NCBI GenBank assembly: GCA_964502215.1
Contig: CAZCUN010000034.1
Location: 1 to 38,011, forward strand
Length of the DNA: 38,011 bases
Direction: 5' to 3'
Origin: JAALLB01 sp964502215
GTDB taxonomy: Bacteria > Pseudomonadota > Alphaproteobacteria > Rhizobiales > Rhizobiaceae
Shown here one piece after another: positions 8,708-17,810 of this stretch (positions are counted from its first letter, which is position 1; each line of letters starts with the position of its first letter). The notes below the pieces were generated by a model. It saw only the letters and a list, made by a program, of their open reading frames with translations. It was not told the origin of the DNA and did not search any database. The position numbers and the translations under genes were made by a program.

Positions 8708-10111
8708 TTAAATATCTGGCCCTACTTCAAGTTTGCTACCATCGGTAAATCTAGAGAATCTAAAACGGCTCATATTGTGAGCAGGTGCTTTATTTTGGGC
8801 AATTTCAGACAATACCTTGCCAAAGCCTGGACCAATACCAAACCCATGGCCGCTCATTCCAGTTGCAATAATCAATCCTTGTAAATGAGGAACACGATCT
8901 ACAATTGGTACAACATCTGGCATTGCATCAATCATACCAGCCCATGCTTTTTTGATTTCAGGCTTACCAACACAGGGAAACCGATCCGCAAAATTCTTAC
9001 GAATAAGTTCAACTTGCTTTTGGTTAGGTTCAGGATTTAACACCCGCATTTCTTCAAAGGGCGAGGCTTCATCCCCTGCCCAATTTCTCTTTGTGCCCCA
9101 AGCATCGGGGAAGCCCTTTGGCGCAGAAGGCTTAAATGTTATGTCTGGCAAATGTGCTGATGCGACAGGCAGATACTTCAAAAAATGTCTAAAAGAATCA
9201 CGTCCAATATAGCAATCACTTCGCGCTCCTCCTGCAAGATTATATCCCCCATCCTTTCTTCGTCTAAAAGCAATATTCTCATCCGCTGCATTGCCTTCAA
9301 AAAATTCTGGTAATGGCGCAGTCTGGCAAACCGTTGAGCGCACACTCAGTTGCGGAATATTAATGCCATGGCGTTTTGCAAAAAGGGATGACCACGCACC
9401 AGCGGCAAGCAAAACTTGAGTTGCTTTCACCGTACCTTTTTCCGTCACAACACCTTTGATTTCACCTGCCTCGATATCAAGCATTCTAACAGCACAATTC
9501 TCGATAATTTTAACACCTTCATCATGCGCCAATCTTGCAACCGCTGGGATTGCTTGCCAGGCTTCTGCTCGTGCATCATTAGCAGTATAAGTTGCGCCTA
9601 CCCATTCATGCGCACCAACCCCACGTTGATCTTTATCAATTAGTTTATCAACTTCAGCCTTGGACAAAAGCCTACTATCAAGCTGACATTCCTTAGCTAC
9701 ATCAAGCCATTTAGCGCGTTGTTCAAGCTTGTCTTTTGAACTTGCAAGATAACATAACCCACCGCGTTTAAAGCCTGTTTGTCCCCCCACCTCGTGATCA
9801 ACTTGCTCCCAAAGTCTGGTTGCTTCCATCATGATTGGTAGCTCAGCACGATCACGTCCATGCTGGCGAATCCATCCCCAATTACGAGATGATTGTTCAC
9901 AGGCTATTCGACCTTTTTCACAAACAACAACTTTGAGCCCATCGCGCTGCATGTAAAGTGCTGCAAACAAACCAATGACGCCGCCACCAATAATTACAAC
10001 ATCAACTTGACTTGGCAAAACATCCATAAATTGAACTGGCGTAGTTGCCTGTACAGGGCCTTCTGTTTTTCCATCTATAGTCATAGTTTCATTTTGAGCT
10101 TTTTTTATCAT
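8708..10111 (-). CDS. FAD-dependent oxidoreductase, DadA/D-amino-acid-oxidase superfamily
   Basis: A 467-residue flavoprotein. The dinucleotide-binding GGGVIG motif is near residue 42, at the start of the DAO fold (VDVVIIGGGVIGLFAALYMQ). The family marker SSRNWGWIRQHGRD follows near residue 75, and the C-terminal flavin contact ATGMSGHGFGIGPG near residue 430. There is no signal peptide. The first 34 residues are polar and vary in such proteins; an internal ATG at residue 10 is an alternative start, and neither has a convincing ribosome site. Enzymes with this layout oxidise amines or amino acids such as D-amino acids, sarcosine or gamma-glutamyl amines. The substrate cannot be read from the sequence and no pathway partner is adjacent. 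Confidence 0.85.
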   Translation of the reverse strand: MIKKAQNETMTIDGKTEGPVQATTPVQFMDVLPSQVDVVIIGGGVIGLFAALYMQRDGLKVVVCEKGRIACEQSSRNWGWIRQHGRDRAELPIMMEATRLWEQVDHEVGGQTGFKRGGLCYLASSKDKLEQRAKWLDVAKECQLDSRLLSKAEVDKLIDKDQRGVGAHEWVGATYTANDARAEAWQAIPAVARLAHDEGVKIIENCAVRMLDIEAGEIKGVVTEKGTVKATQVLLAAGAWSSLFAKRHGINIPQLSVRSTVCQTAPLPEFFEGNAADENIAFRRRKDGGYNLAGGARSDCYIGRDSFRHFLKYLPVASAHLPDITFKPSAPKGFPDAWGTKRNWAGDEASPFEEMRVLNPEPNQKQVELIRKNFADRFPCVGKPEIKKAWAGMIDAMPDVVPIVDRVPHLQGLIIATGMSGHGFGIGPGFGKVLSEIAQNKAPAHNMSRFRFSRFTDGSKLEVGPDI

Positions 10112-10286
10112 TTGAACAGAGAAAACTTGTTTTTCCTCAAATTCATAATATATCTGGTAAAATCAAGTTTAAGTATGTTATAAACACTACTTAATGATTA
10201 TGCGGCTTCAGAATTAATCCACTGAGGGCCGTTTCTTTTTGCCAAACGCCAGCAAAAAATAGGCGTAATGGATGAAAGTAGGTAAA

Positions 10287-10760
10287 ATGGAAAAAGTACC
10301 AATGACTGCTGCGGGACACGTAGCATTACAAGAGGAATTCCAAAGACGTCAATCTGTTGATCGCCCTGAAATAATTCAGGCAATTGCAGAAGCGCGCGCG
10401 CATGGCGATCTTTCAGAAAATGCCGAATATCATGCTGCAAAAGAACAGCAAAGCCTAAATGAAGGTCGCATTACTGAACTTGAAGACTATTTATCACGTG
10501 CAGAAGTCATTGATTTAAGCAAATTATCTGGCGACACCGTTAAGTTCGGTGCAACGGTTGAACTTGCGGATGAAGATACGGATGAAGAAAGTACTTACCA
10601 AATTGTTGGCGATCAGGAAGCTGATGTGAAACTTGGAAAAATTTCAATTTCCTCACCAATTGCCCGCGCGCTAATCGGCAAAAGCGAAGGCGATAGCGCA
10701 GAAGTTGCAGCACCTGGTGGCGCTAAATCATATGAAATACTTTCAGTAAAATTCATCTAA
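10287..10760 (+). CDS. greA: Transcription elongation factor GreA
   Basis: A 157-residue GreA that rescues backtracked RNA polymerase by stimulating transcript cleavage. The N-terminal coiled coil carries the conserved basic/acidic tip (ARAHGDLSENAEYHAAKEQQ), including the DLSENAEY catalytic tip. The C-terminal FKBP-like domain ends APGGAKSYEILSVKFI. I chose ATG 10287 (MEKVPMT) because it matches the usual family start and has AGG 5 bases upstream; an in-frame ATG at 10272 would add five residues. Only 18 bases separate its stop from pseB, so greA and pseB may be co-transcribed although functionally unrelated. This is consistent with insertion of the sugar island behind a housekeeping gene. 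Confidence 0.97.
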   Translation: MEKVPMTAAGHVALQEEFQRRQSVDRPEIIQAIAEARAHGDLSENAEYHAAKEQQSLNEGRITELEDYLSRAEVIDLSKLSGDTVKFGATVELADEDTDEESTYQIVGDQEADVKLGKISISSPIARALIGKSEGDSAEVAAPGGAKSYEILSVKFI

Positions 10761-10778
10761 CAGCATGGCAAAAATATA

Positions 10779-11795
10779 ATGAGTCTTTCAAACTACAGCA
10801 GTCTTTTATTAACAGGCGGCACGGGTTCTTTTGGCAAAGCGTTCGTCGCAAAGGTATTAAAAGATTACCCCAACATTGAACGACTTGTAATATTTTCACG
10901 TGATGAATTAAAACAATATGAAATGTCGCAAGTCTTCTCACAAGACCAATATCCTGGCATTAGATATTTCCTTGGCGACGTTAGAGACCAAGAACGACTG
11001 CATCGCGCACTTGAAGGGATTGATACCGTTGTACATGCTGCTGCTTTGAAACAAGTTCCAGCAGCCGAATACAATCCCTTTGAAAGTATTAAAACGAATA
11101 TTATTGGCGCTCAAAACCTAATAGAAGCCTGCCTTGAAAGCGATGTAAAACGCGTTGTAGCGCTATCAACAGATAAAGCAGCAGCGCCAATTAATCTATA
11201 TGGCGCTACAAAACTTGCTTCCGACAAACTCATAGCCGCAGCGAACAATATAGTCGGCAAGCGCGACCTAAGGTTTTCATTGGTTCGATATGGCAATGTT
11301 ATGGGCAGTCGAGGTTCTGTAATACCATTTTTTCTAAAACAACGTGACACAGGCATTTTACCGATAACAGACGAAGCTATGACACGCTTTAACATCACTT
11401 TGGATGAAAGCATCGAATTGGTTATAAAAGCTTTTGAACAAACCAGAGGGGGCGAAATTTTTGTCCCTAAAATCCCAAGCTATCGAATTGGGGATTTAGC
11501 AGAAGCTATTGGGCCAAATTGTGAGAAAAAAATAATTGGCATTCGCCCAGGCGAAAAATTACACGAAGAAATGATAACCAGCAGCGACAGTTTTTATACA
11601 GTCGATTTTGGCAGCCACTATGCAATCTTGAATGTTAGTGGAGCAGTTACAGTGGATGAATATTGTCAGCTAACGAAAGCAAAGGCTGTAAAACCTGGCA
11701 TGTACTATGACAGTACAAACACTAATAATTTTCTTGATGTTGAAACAATAAGAAAATTAATCATTGAGCATATCGATCCAAATTTTACAGTTTAA
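10779..11795 (+). CDS. pseB: UDP-N-acetylglucosamine 4,6-dehydratase (C5-inverting), first step of pseudaminic acid synthesis
   Basis: A 338-residue extended SDR enzyme. The NADP-binding TGGTGSFG is at residues 12-19. The catalytic residues seen in the H. pylori enzyme FlaA1 (Asp132, Lys133, Tyr141) fall at the same numbers here: TDK at 131-133, Y141 and K145 in YGATK. The enzyme removes water from UDP-GlcNAc and inverts C5 to give the 4-keto-6-deoxy-L-sugar. Its last bases overlap the end of the oppositely oriented pseC by 4 bp, so it is convergent with the remaining early Pse genes rather than in one operon with them. It is probably transcribed from the greA side. Full length, intact. Confidence 0.93.
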   Translation: MSLSNYSSLLLTGGTGSFGKAFVAKVLKDYPNIERLVIFSRDELKQYEMSQVFSQDQYPGIRYFLGDVRDQERLHRALEGIDTVVHAAALKQVPAAEYNPFESIKTNIIGAQNLIEACLESDVKRVVALSTDKAAAPINLYGATKLASDKLIAAANNIVGKRDLRFSLVRYGNVMGSRGSVIPFFLKQRDTGILPITDEAMTRFNITLDESIELVIKAFEQTRGGEIFVPKIPSYRIGDLAEAIGPNCEKKIIGIRPGEKLHEEMITSSDSFYTVDFGSHYAILNVSGAVTVDEYCQLTKAKAVKPGMYYDSTNTNNFLDVETIRKLIIEHIDPNFTV

Positions 11796-13003
11796 AATAG
11801 CACTTCAGCGATAGTATCAACTACACGTTTTATATCTTGGTTTGTTAAAGCAGGATAAAAGGGTAGCGAGATAACTTTGCTATAATACTCCTCTGCACCA
11901 AGCTTATGTTGTTTTCCAAATCGCTCCACATAATATGGCAACATATGTGTGGGAATATAATGAACTTGCGTTCCAACGCCGGCATTTTTTAAAGCATCAC
12001 AAAAGGTAGCTCTCGATATTCCAACGGCTTCAAAATCAATTAAAACAGGATAAAGATGCCTAACAGCAGAATTTCCTTTTGGGCTTGGAACTACCACAAC
12101 GGGCAAATTACTAGCTGCAAATAAGTCATCATAAGCTTGCTTCATCGCACGACGTCGCTTAGCAATATCGTCCATTTGATTTAGCTGACTTATACCTAAA
12201 GCACATGCAATATCTGGCAACCGATAATTATATCCCAAGGATTGCAATTCATAGTACCATGGATTTGGATTATTATTTTCATCATATGCTAGGTCTTTAT
12301 TTTTAAAGTCAGCGACCTCACGAGTAATGCCATGGCTACGCAACAAAGAAACTTGTTTTGCAAGCGTGCTATCTTTGCAAGTTAACATCCCCCCCTCACC
12401 AGTTGTTATCGTCTTAACAGGATGAAAAGAAAAACTTGAAAAATCAGAAAATTGACATGAGCCAATTTTATGAACCTTTCCACGATGATCCGTATAAGTA
12501 GTACCCAATGCATGACAACTGTCTTCTATAAGTTTAATGCCTCGGGCTTTAGCTTCTTTCGAAATACCAATCATATCAGCAGCTTCACCATTTAGATGAA
12601 CAATCAAAGCAACTTTAGCAGGTCGCCCTTGTGCTACTGCTTGATCAGCAGCTTCAGCAAAAGTTTGCGGTGTCACCAAACCAGAGGCAGGATCACAGTC
12701 CATAAATTCTATATGTGCACCAGCATATGATGCACAATTGGTAGAGGCCGCAAATGACATTGTTGGGGTAAGAACTGTATCCCCCTGCTTAACACCAAGT
12801 GCTAAGCAAGCTATATGTAATGCACCTGTTGCATTTGAAAATGAAATAGCATGAGGAACATCAATATAATTTGCAAAAGCTTCTTCAAATTCAGCTACTT
12901 TGGGGCCAGTTGTTAGAAAGTCAGATTCAAGCGCTTCCAAAACTGCTCGTTTATCAGCATCCGTAATGGTCTGTTTGCCATAAGGTAAAAAAGTTTTTTT
13001 CAT
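11792..13003 (-). CDS. pseC: UDP-4-amino-4,6-dideoxy-N-acetyl-L-altrosamine transaminase
   Basis: A 403-residue PLP aminotransferase of the DegT/DnrJ/EryC1/StrS sugar family, placing the 4-amino group on the PseB product. The Schiff-base lysine is K197 in FSFHPVKTITTGEGG; the usual EDSCHALG segment is at 160-167 and the start FLPYGKQTI is typical of PseC. It overlaps the upstream gene (pseG-pseH fusion) by an ATGA, so the two are translationally coupled. Related legionaminic- or bacillosamine-type aminotransferases are possible alternatives, but the pairing with an inverting PseB favours PseC. Confidence 0.88.
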   Translation of the reverse strand: MKKTFLPYGKQTITDADKRAVLEALESDFLTTGPKVAEFEEAFANYIDVPHAISFSNATGALHIACLALGVKQGDTVLTPTMSFAASTNCASYAGAHIEFMDCDPASGLVTPQTFAEAADQAVAQGRPAKVALIVHLNGEAADMIGISKEAKARGIKLIEDSCHALGTTYTDHRGKVHKIGSCQFSDFSSFSFHPVKTITTGEGGMLTCKDSTLAKQVSLLRSHGITREVADFKNKDLAYDENNNPNPWYYELQSLGYNYRLPDIACALGISQLNQMDDIAKRRRAMKQAYDDLFAASNLPVVVVPSPKGNSAVRHLYPVLIDFEAVGISRATFCDALKNAGVGTQVHYIPTHMLPYYVERFGKQHKLGAEEYYSKVISLPFYPALTNQDIKRVVDTIAEVLF

Positions 13004-14544
13004 TCAGTTTTCGCTTTTATAGAACTGCTTTTCAAATTATCAGCCGCCCACAAATAACGCATAAAACCTTCATTGTCAGTCGAAAGATATTCATATCCTG
13101 CTTGGCAAAATATTTTTTGTGAAGCCATATTTTGTTTGTTTATTTCAGCCTCAATAGTAGTAATTCCCTTGGCTAAAAAATAATTATTAGCTGCGTTCAA
13201 CACAGCAACACCCAATCCCTTACCGCGCATCTTCTGTGAAAGACAAATACCTATCTCTCCGTGATTACTATTTTTAAGATCAAGTCGGACATGCGCAACA
13301 TCGACACCATCCAGTGAGAAGTTTATTAATTTTCGATTTTTATCTTTCATTGCATTTTCTAACCAATTTTTATGGTCAGAAAAATTTGGAGTTTCTTGAT
13401 TTCTATAATATTTAGATGCCCCATTTGAATAGCGAGCATCATATATAAACTTTGCATCGGATAGATTAATCTGACGTAGACTAAAACTATCCGAAATAAG
13501 TGCACTAATTACACGGTCCAATCCCTTGCCATCACAAAGTTTTAAAGCATTCGATCGCATTTGCTTTAATAAAATTTTGTCATTTATCATTTTTTTCAGA
13601 GCACTAAGTATATCTTGAAAGTCTGTTTTGACAGAAATACCAGCGTTCTCACTGTGTAAAATTTTAGCAATTTCAATTTGATTTTTTGCTAATGTAAGCA
13701 CGATTGTTGGCACACCAACACAGCACCGTTCCCAACTTGTACCACCGCCCGCGCCTATCGCGATATCTGCCTTTGCCATTTCTTCTGCAATATTATTTGA
13801 AAATTTGAGGAGTTCTAAATCAAGATTGCATGAGCGTATAGATTTTAAATAACTATCATCTGTTTGCCCAATAATAGCTGTTAAAGAAAAAGAATTTGTT
13901 TTAGATAATTCTAAAAGTGCTTGCCCAACAATACTAATTTGAGAAGAAACATCTCCCCCACCCAAAGCAAGTAATATATGTAGGCTATCATTATCCTCGT
14001 GTATCTTATCTTTAGAATTTTCACGAGCTTTTAAAAACTCACGGCGGATCAATGCATAGTCTGTTCCACCACAAAAAGTAGCGTGTTGCGGAATTAAATC
14101 ATTATAATCTGAACGCTTACGATTATAAGTTTGATCAAGCAAAAAATCACAATCATGACTACGGTTTGCAAGATCATCAATAGCCATGATTTTTAAGTCA
14201 GGAAATTCTTTCCTAATTTGTGAAGACCAAATATTATCGATACTATAATGATCAACGACAAGCCAATCGACAGGTATATCTTTCAATATTGGAACGCAAG
14301 CGCTTACATCCTCATTTGAGCTTACTCCAAGCCAATCTATTTGGTTTGGCTTGCGGTTGCAGTCGAGTAAAATTACCTTAAAATCACTCTCTAGCAGTAA
14401 GTGAGAATGATTTTGGGGGAAGTCACGACAAATAAAATAACTTTCATAGCCAAAACGCTGCAATTCATTTGCCAGCGTTAAACAACGCATCAAATGCCCC
14501 AAACCTATCTCAGGCGAGCTATCTACCCTAAATGCAAAACGCAA
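13000..14544 (-). CDS. Fused PseG-PseH: UDP-sugar hydrolase plus N-acetyltransferase
   Basis: A two-domain protein of about 514 residues. Residues 1-355 are PseG, the UDP-2,4-diacetamido-2,4,6-trideoxy-altropyranose hydrolase with a GT-B fold. It starts LRFAFRVDSSPEIGLGHLMR and contains GGGTSWERCCVGVPTI. Residues about 365-505 form a GNAT acetyltransferase of the PseH type (MRGKGLGVAVLNAANNYF as acetyl-CoA loop), which would N-acetylate the 4-amino group. I place the start at TTG 14542-14544, because AGGGTGG sits just upstream and this puts the catalytic histidine of GLGH at residue 17, its number in Campylobacter PseG. An in-frame ATG at 14586 would add 14 residues. The fusion puts steps three and four of the pathway on one chain, in reversed order. 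It is coupled to pseC by ATGA. Confidence 0.85.
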   Translation of the reverse strand: MRFAFRVDSSPEIGLGHLMRCLTLANELQRFGYESYFICRDFPQNHSHLLLESDFKVILLDCNRKPNQIDWLGVSSNEDVSACVPILKDIPVDWLVVDHYSIDNIWSSQIRKEFPDLKIMAIDDLANRSHDCDFLLDQTYNRKRSDYNDLIPQHATFCGGTDYALIRREFLKARENSKDKIHEDNDSLHILLALGGGDVSSQISIVGQALLELSKTNSFSLTAIIGQTDDSYLKSIRSCNLDLELLKFSNNIAEEMAKADIAIGAGGGTSWERCCVGVPTIVLTLAKNQIEIAKILHSENAGISVKTDFQDILSALKKMINDKILLKQMRSNALKLCDGKGLDRVISALISDSFSLRQINLSDAKFIYDARYSNGASKYYRNQETPNFSDHKNWLENAMKDKNRKLINFSLDGVDVAHVRLDLKNSNHGEIGICLSQKMRGKGLGVAVLNAANNYFLAKGITTIEAEINKQNMASQKIFCQAGYEYLSTDNEGFMRYLWAADNLKSSSIKAKTE

Positions 14545-14670
14545 TTTCCACCCTTGTATGTAATTATTTTTATAATCATCAAACAAACCCTACTGGCATT
14601 TATTACACATTCTGAATATAACAGAAAGCATATAATTCTTGTTTACTACCCCAAGGACTTTCAGTTTACC

Positions 14671-15351
14671 GTGAACTCAAAACCAATTTGCATCATACCA
14701 GCCCGTGGTGGCAGCAAGCGTATTCCACGCAAAAATATTGCTGAGTTTAACGGGAAGCCTTTGATAGCTTGGTCAATTGAAAACGCCTTGGAGAGCAAGA
14801 TATTCTCAGATGTAATTGTTTCAACAGATGATAATGAAATTGCTGCAATATCGAAGCAATTTGGTGCAAACATTCCTTTTATGCGAAGCGTTGAACTTGC
14901 AGATGATTTCACTACAACTGCCGATGTTTTGCTAGATGCATTAAACAGGCTTGAGGTAACTGATTATGCATGCTGTCTATACCCAACAGCACCGTTGTTA
15001 AAACATGCAGACTTTAAAAATGCCTTCACAAAGCTACAAAATACAAAAGCAGACTGTATTATTTCTGTGACGGAGTTTGATTTCCATCCACTTAGAGCAT
15101 TCGAAACTAATGAGAATGGCAATATAAAATTTAAATGGCCCGAAAATGCGCTTACACGATCACAAGATTTGCCTAATTTAGTACATGATGCAGGCGCATT
15201 TTATTTCTTTAATAGTGCCGCCTTTCAAAAACAGCAAAACCTGATGATGGAAAAAACGATTGGCTATGCAATTGAACGTACCAGAGCCATCGACATCGAC
15301 ACACCAGAAGACTTTGAGCTGGCTCAAGAACTTCATAAGCTCCATTTTTGA
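14671..15351 (+). CDS. pseF: CMP-pseudaminic acid cytidylyltransferase
   Basis: About 226 residues of the CMP-nonulosonate synthetase family. The CTP-binding start is PICIIPARGGSKRIPRKNI, followed by SIENAL, VSTDDNEIA and a C-terminal IDIDTPEDFELA. It activates the finished nonulosonic acid with CTP. The frame is open 59 codons further upstream, but those residues are unlike the family and run through the opposite gene. GTG 14671 gives the usual start two to three residues before the IPARGG motif, with AGGA about 13 bases upstream (long spacing). It is divergent from the pseG-pseH/pseC pair. The acceptor acid could be pseudaminic or a related acid; PseI, which makes it, is missing from the window. 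Confidence 0.88.
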   Translation: MNSKPICIIPARGGSKRIPRKNIAEFNGKPLIAWSIENALESKIFSDVIVSTDDNEIAAISKQFGANIPFMRSVELADDFTTTADVLLDALNRLEVTDYACCLYPTAPLLKHADFKNAFTKLQNTKADCIISVTEFDFHPLRAFETNENGNIKFKWPENALTRSQDLPNLVHDAGAFYFFNSAAFQKQQNLMMEKTIGYAIERTRAIDIDTPEDFELAQELHKLHF

Positions 15352-15403
15352 TATTCTGTCATGATTAAGTACGCATTTACAACCAAGTAAGAAAATAATT
15401 TCA

Positions 15404-16318
15404 ATGCACCCGCAAACAACTATTTTGATTACATGTTTTGACAAAGAGCATTCAATTCAGAAAACCATTGAAAGCGCATTAAACCAATCAATTGATAAAG
15501 CACTTTATGAAGTATTGGTAATTGACGATGCGTCTACCGATAATTCGGTAAATGAGATTAGCAAAATGAATGGTATTGTGTTGCATGAGAACTGCGTGAA
15601 CCAAGGTGTTTTACAGTCTGTGTTTATCGGGCTTGAGAAAGCAAAAGGTGAGATTATTATTTTACTAGATGGTGATGATTTACTTGCTTCAAATGCTGTT
15701 GAAATACTCTCTGAATTTTTATTAAAAAACCCAAACTGCGCGGTTTATAGCAAGTGTAAACGGTTTGATGATCGAGATATTGAGCTTCATAGAAAACCAA
15801 TTGAAAATTACAAAGTCATACGCACTTTCAATCAACCAATGAATATTTCACGCTTTAACAAAACTGGAACGTCAACATTAGCGTTTTATAAAAATGATTT
15901 GCTATCCCATAAAAACAACGTTCCGCCCGTACTTATACAAGATCATATAATACCTCCAATGCTTGCTTGTAATGTGAATAAATTCTTCTTTATAGACGCT
16001 CTTACTCACATAATGATCAATTGGGATAGTGATACTCATATAACCAGCAACAGCCCCCAATTAGAACATGATCGTATAGAGTTCTTTTGGCAATGCGTGA
16101 AGGCTGAAAGAATAGCAGGAAGTCGTATTTTTGATTTCTATTTTCGTATGATTTTACTTAAGAAAATTTACAAGAGAAACAAAAAATTCAAATTAAATGT
16201 GCCACTCGGTTTTTCAAAAATGTTACATGGTTTCATGAATATCATCGAATTAGAAACAATCAAAAATGAAACGATGAACGCGTTTAGAGAGAATTACAAA
16301 ATCAAATATTATGGCTGA
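15404..16318 (+). CDS. Family 2 glycosyltransferase
   Basis: A 304-residue GT-A enzyme. The N-terminus TTILITCFDKEHSIQKTIESAL, then LVIDDASTDNS (nucleotide-binding aspartates) and LLDGDD (metal-binding DxD equivalent, near residue 90) define the fold. The C-terminal 120 residues are basic and amphipathic but have no clear membrane helix. It follows pseF by 52 bases on the same strand and is probably co-transcribed with it. Its donor and acceptor are unknown; a role in building the glycan that carries the nonulosonic acid is an inference from position. Base composition is more AT-rich than in carB or aatA, like much of this island. Confidence 0.85.
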   Translation: MHPQTTILITCFDKEHSIQKTIESALNQSIDKALYEVLVIDDASTDNSVNEISKMNGIVLHENCVNQGVLQSVFIGLEKAKGEIIILLDGDDLLASNAVEILSEFLLKNPNCAVYSKCKRFDDRDIELHRKPIENYKVIRTFNQPMNISRFNKTGTSTLAFYKNDLLSHKNNVPPVLIQDHIIPPMLACNVNKFFFIDALTHIMINWDSDTHITSNSPQLEHDRIEFFWQCVKAERIAGSRIFDFYFRMILLKKIYKRNKKFKLNVPLGFSKMLHGFMNIIELETIKNETMNAFRENYKIKYYG

Positions 16319-16346
16319 ATAGCACCCGTAGAAATTTAGAGTTTAA

Positions 16347-17810
16347 TTAATTTTCAAATACAGGTTTTATTTCCTCCCTCAATAAAGAGGAAATTGTTGT
16401 AACGACATTTGTAATGTTATCCTCAATATTATGACCTTCATCAATTGCAACATAATGGCGATCAATAACCCCCTCATGACAAACATCGACTAAAGACCCT
16501 GCTATTTTTTCTAATTTCTTATGGTCAATTTTAGTTTCAGCTATCTTTGAAAACTTCAATTTATCAGACCAACGAAATACACCTGGAAAACTAGAATACC
16601 AAGCCTTACCAAAAATAATCGCCTTCTTACCTTTACGCACAGCTTCCCACCCTACAGTACCCGTAATCGTAGCGACTGCTTCACAGTGAGCAATTAAAGT
16701 ATTGGTATTTGCAAAAGACGGCATAAACACAACATTTGGAATTCGCTTTAGTCGATGAAAGAACAAAGGACCTCGTGAGTAAGCGCCCTGCTTTGGGTTT
16801 TCCTTAACATAGATCTTAACATCATCAGGCAATATGCGTGATAATTCTTCGACAGCTAATAATTGGTCACGATACCTGCCACCCAATGAAGACGTTGTCA
16901 TTTCAGGTTGGTATTGCAGTGGGAAATAAATAAATTTTTGTTCAATATCAATTTGTTGGTTTTCAAACTCCATTAGATGCTCAAAATATGCCATTTCATT
17001 TTCATGAAAAAACCTAGCAAACGGATCACGCCAAACAGGAAACCCAGCATAAATTTTCTTAGCACGTTTTAAAAGCTTGAGTGTTTCAAGTGGACCCAAA
17101 AGCAATGAAGGGCGCTTTAGGAAAATATAGCTAAGGATGTTCAACCAACCTTTTCTTGAAAGCTTACCTCCCTTTTCTTCCGATTGACCAATGTTCTTCA
17201 TGTAAAATAAATCAAGGTTTTTTGTTTGATCAATATTCATTGGAGCAGCTTTTGAGTTTTTACTTTCAAAGAAACCATAATCATCAACGGATTCCATAGA
17301 GAAAAACTTAGCTGGAAAAATTGATTGGGTAATAATCGTTGTCTTAATTCCAAGAGACTTACAAACATCATATAAAATCGTATCACAGACCAAATGCGGC
17401 ACGTTAAAAAACAGCGCATGCGTAATCTTTTCTTCTTTGATTTGCTGGGCAAGCGTATCGCTAAGAATATAAAAATAATCAAGATAGTCTTGAAGATTTT
17501 TCAGATTATGGGAGCGATAACGGTAGCCATCCGAGTAACGATATAATTGGTCTACAGTACGTTCCATGCTTTCACGAAAAAATGGGGAGGACAACAGTTC
17601 ATAATTTTCACCCGCATAAAATTGCTCACGCATTACATGACCACGTTGCCCTTTACGGGTGTCCATTCGGGAAAGTGATGAAGCCTTAAAGTCTGCCATA
17701 TCATTTCCAAAATGAAGACGCAGCTCGATGTCATCCGCACTATTAACTAATGCATTCAGAACTTCGTCTGTATTATCAGCTGTAGACACGCATAATAAAC
17801 GAATGCTCAT
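16347..17810 (-). CDS. KpsS/LipB-like polysaccharide transferase (capsule biosynthesis family)
   Basis: About 487 residues with no signal peptide. The C-terminal half resembles the KpsS/KpsC/LipB capsule family: FIYFPLQYQPE near residue 300, KIYVKENPKQ near 350, then ATITGTVGWEAVRKGKKAI and GKAWYSSFPGVF near 400-425. In those proteins this region binds CMP-linked Kdo. The N-terminal half is unlike anything I recognise. I chose ATG 17808-17810 because it overlaps the upstream stop as ATGA; an ATG four codons earlier is possible. With pseF making a CMP-activated sugar a few genes away, this protein is my best candidate for the transferase that uses it, but that is inference. Confidence 0.7.
   Translation of the reverse strand: MSIRLLCVSTADNTDEVLNALVNSADDIELRLHFGNDMADFKASSLSRMDTRKGQRGHVMREQFYAGENYELLSSPFFRESMERTVDQLYRYSDGYRYRSHNLKNLQDYLDYFYILSDTLAQQIKEEKITHALFFNVPHLVCDTILYDVCKSLGIKTTIITQSIFPAKFFSMESVDDYGFFESKNSKAAPMNIDQTKNLDLFYMKNIGQSEEKGGKLSRKGWLNILSYIFLKRPSLLLGPLETLKLLKRAKKIYAGFPVWRDPFARFFHENEMAYFEHLMEFENQQIDIEQKFIYFPLQYQPEMTTSSLGGRYRDQLLAVEELSRILPDDVKIYVKENPKQGAYSRGPLFFHRLKRIPNVVFMPSFANTNTLIAHCEAVATITGTVGWEAVRKGKKAIIFGKAWYSSFPGVFRWSDKLKFSKIAETKIDHKKLEKIAGSLVDVCHEGVIDRHYVAIDEGHNIEDNITNVVTTISSLLREEIKPVFEN

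Noticed and set aside
14494..14670. N-terminal extension of the pseF reading frame
   Set aside because: The 59 extra residues are unlike cytidylyltransferases and are antisense to the start of pseG-pseH; the GTG at 14671 fits the family.
15178..15444. 88-codon minus-strand frame over pseF and the glycosyltransferase start
   Set aside because: Antisense shadow with no domain or ribosome site.
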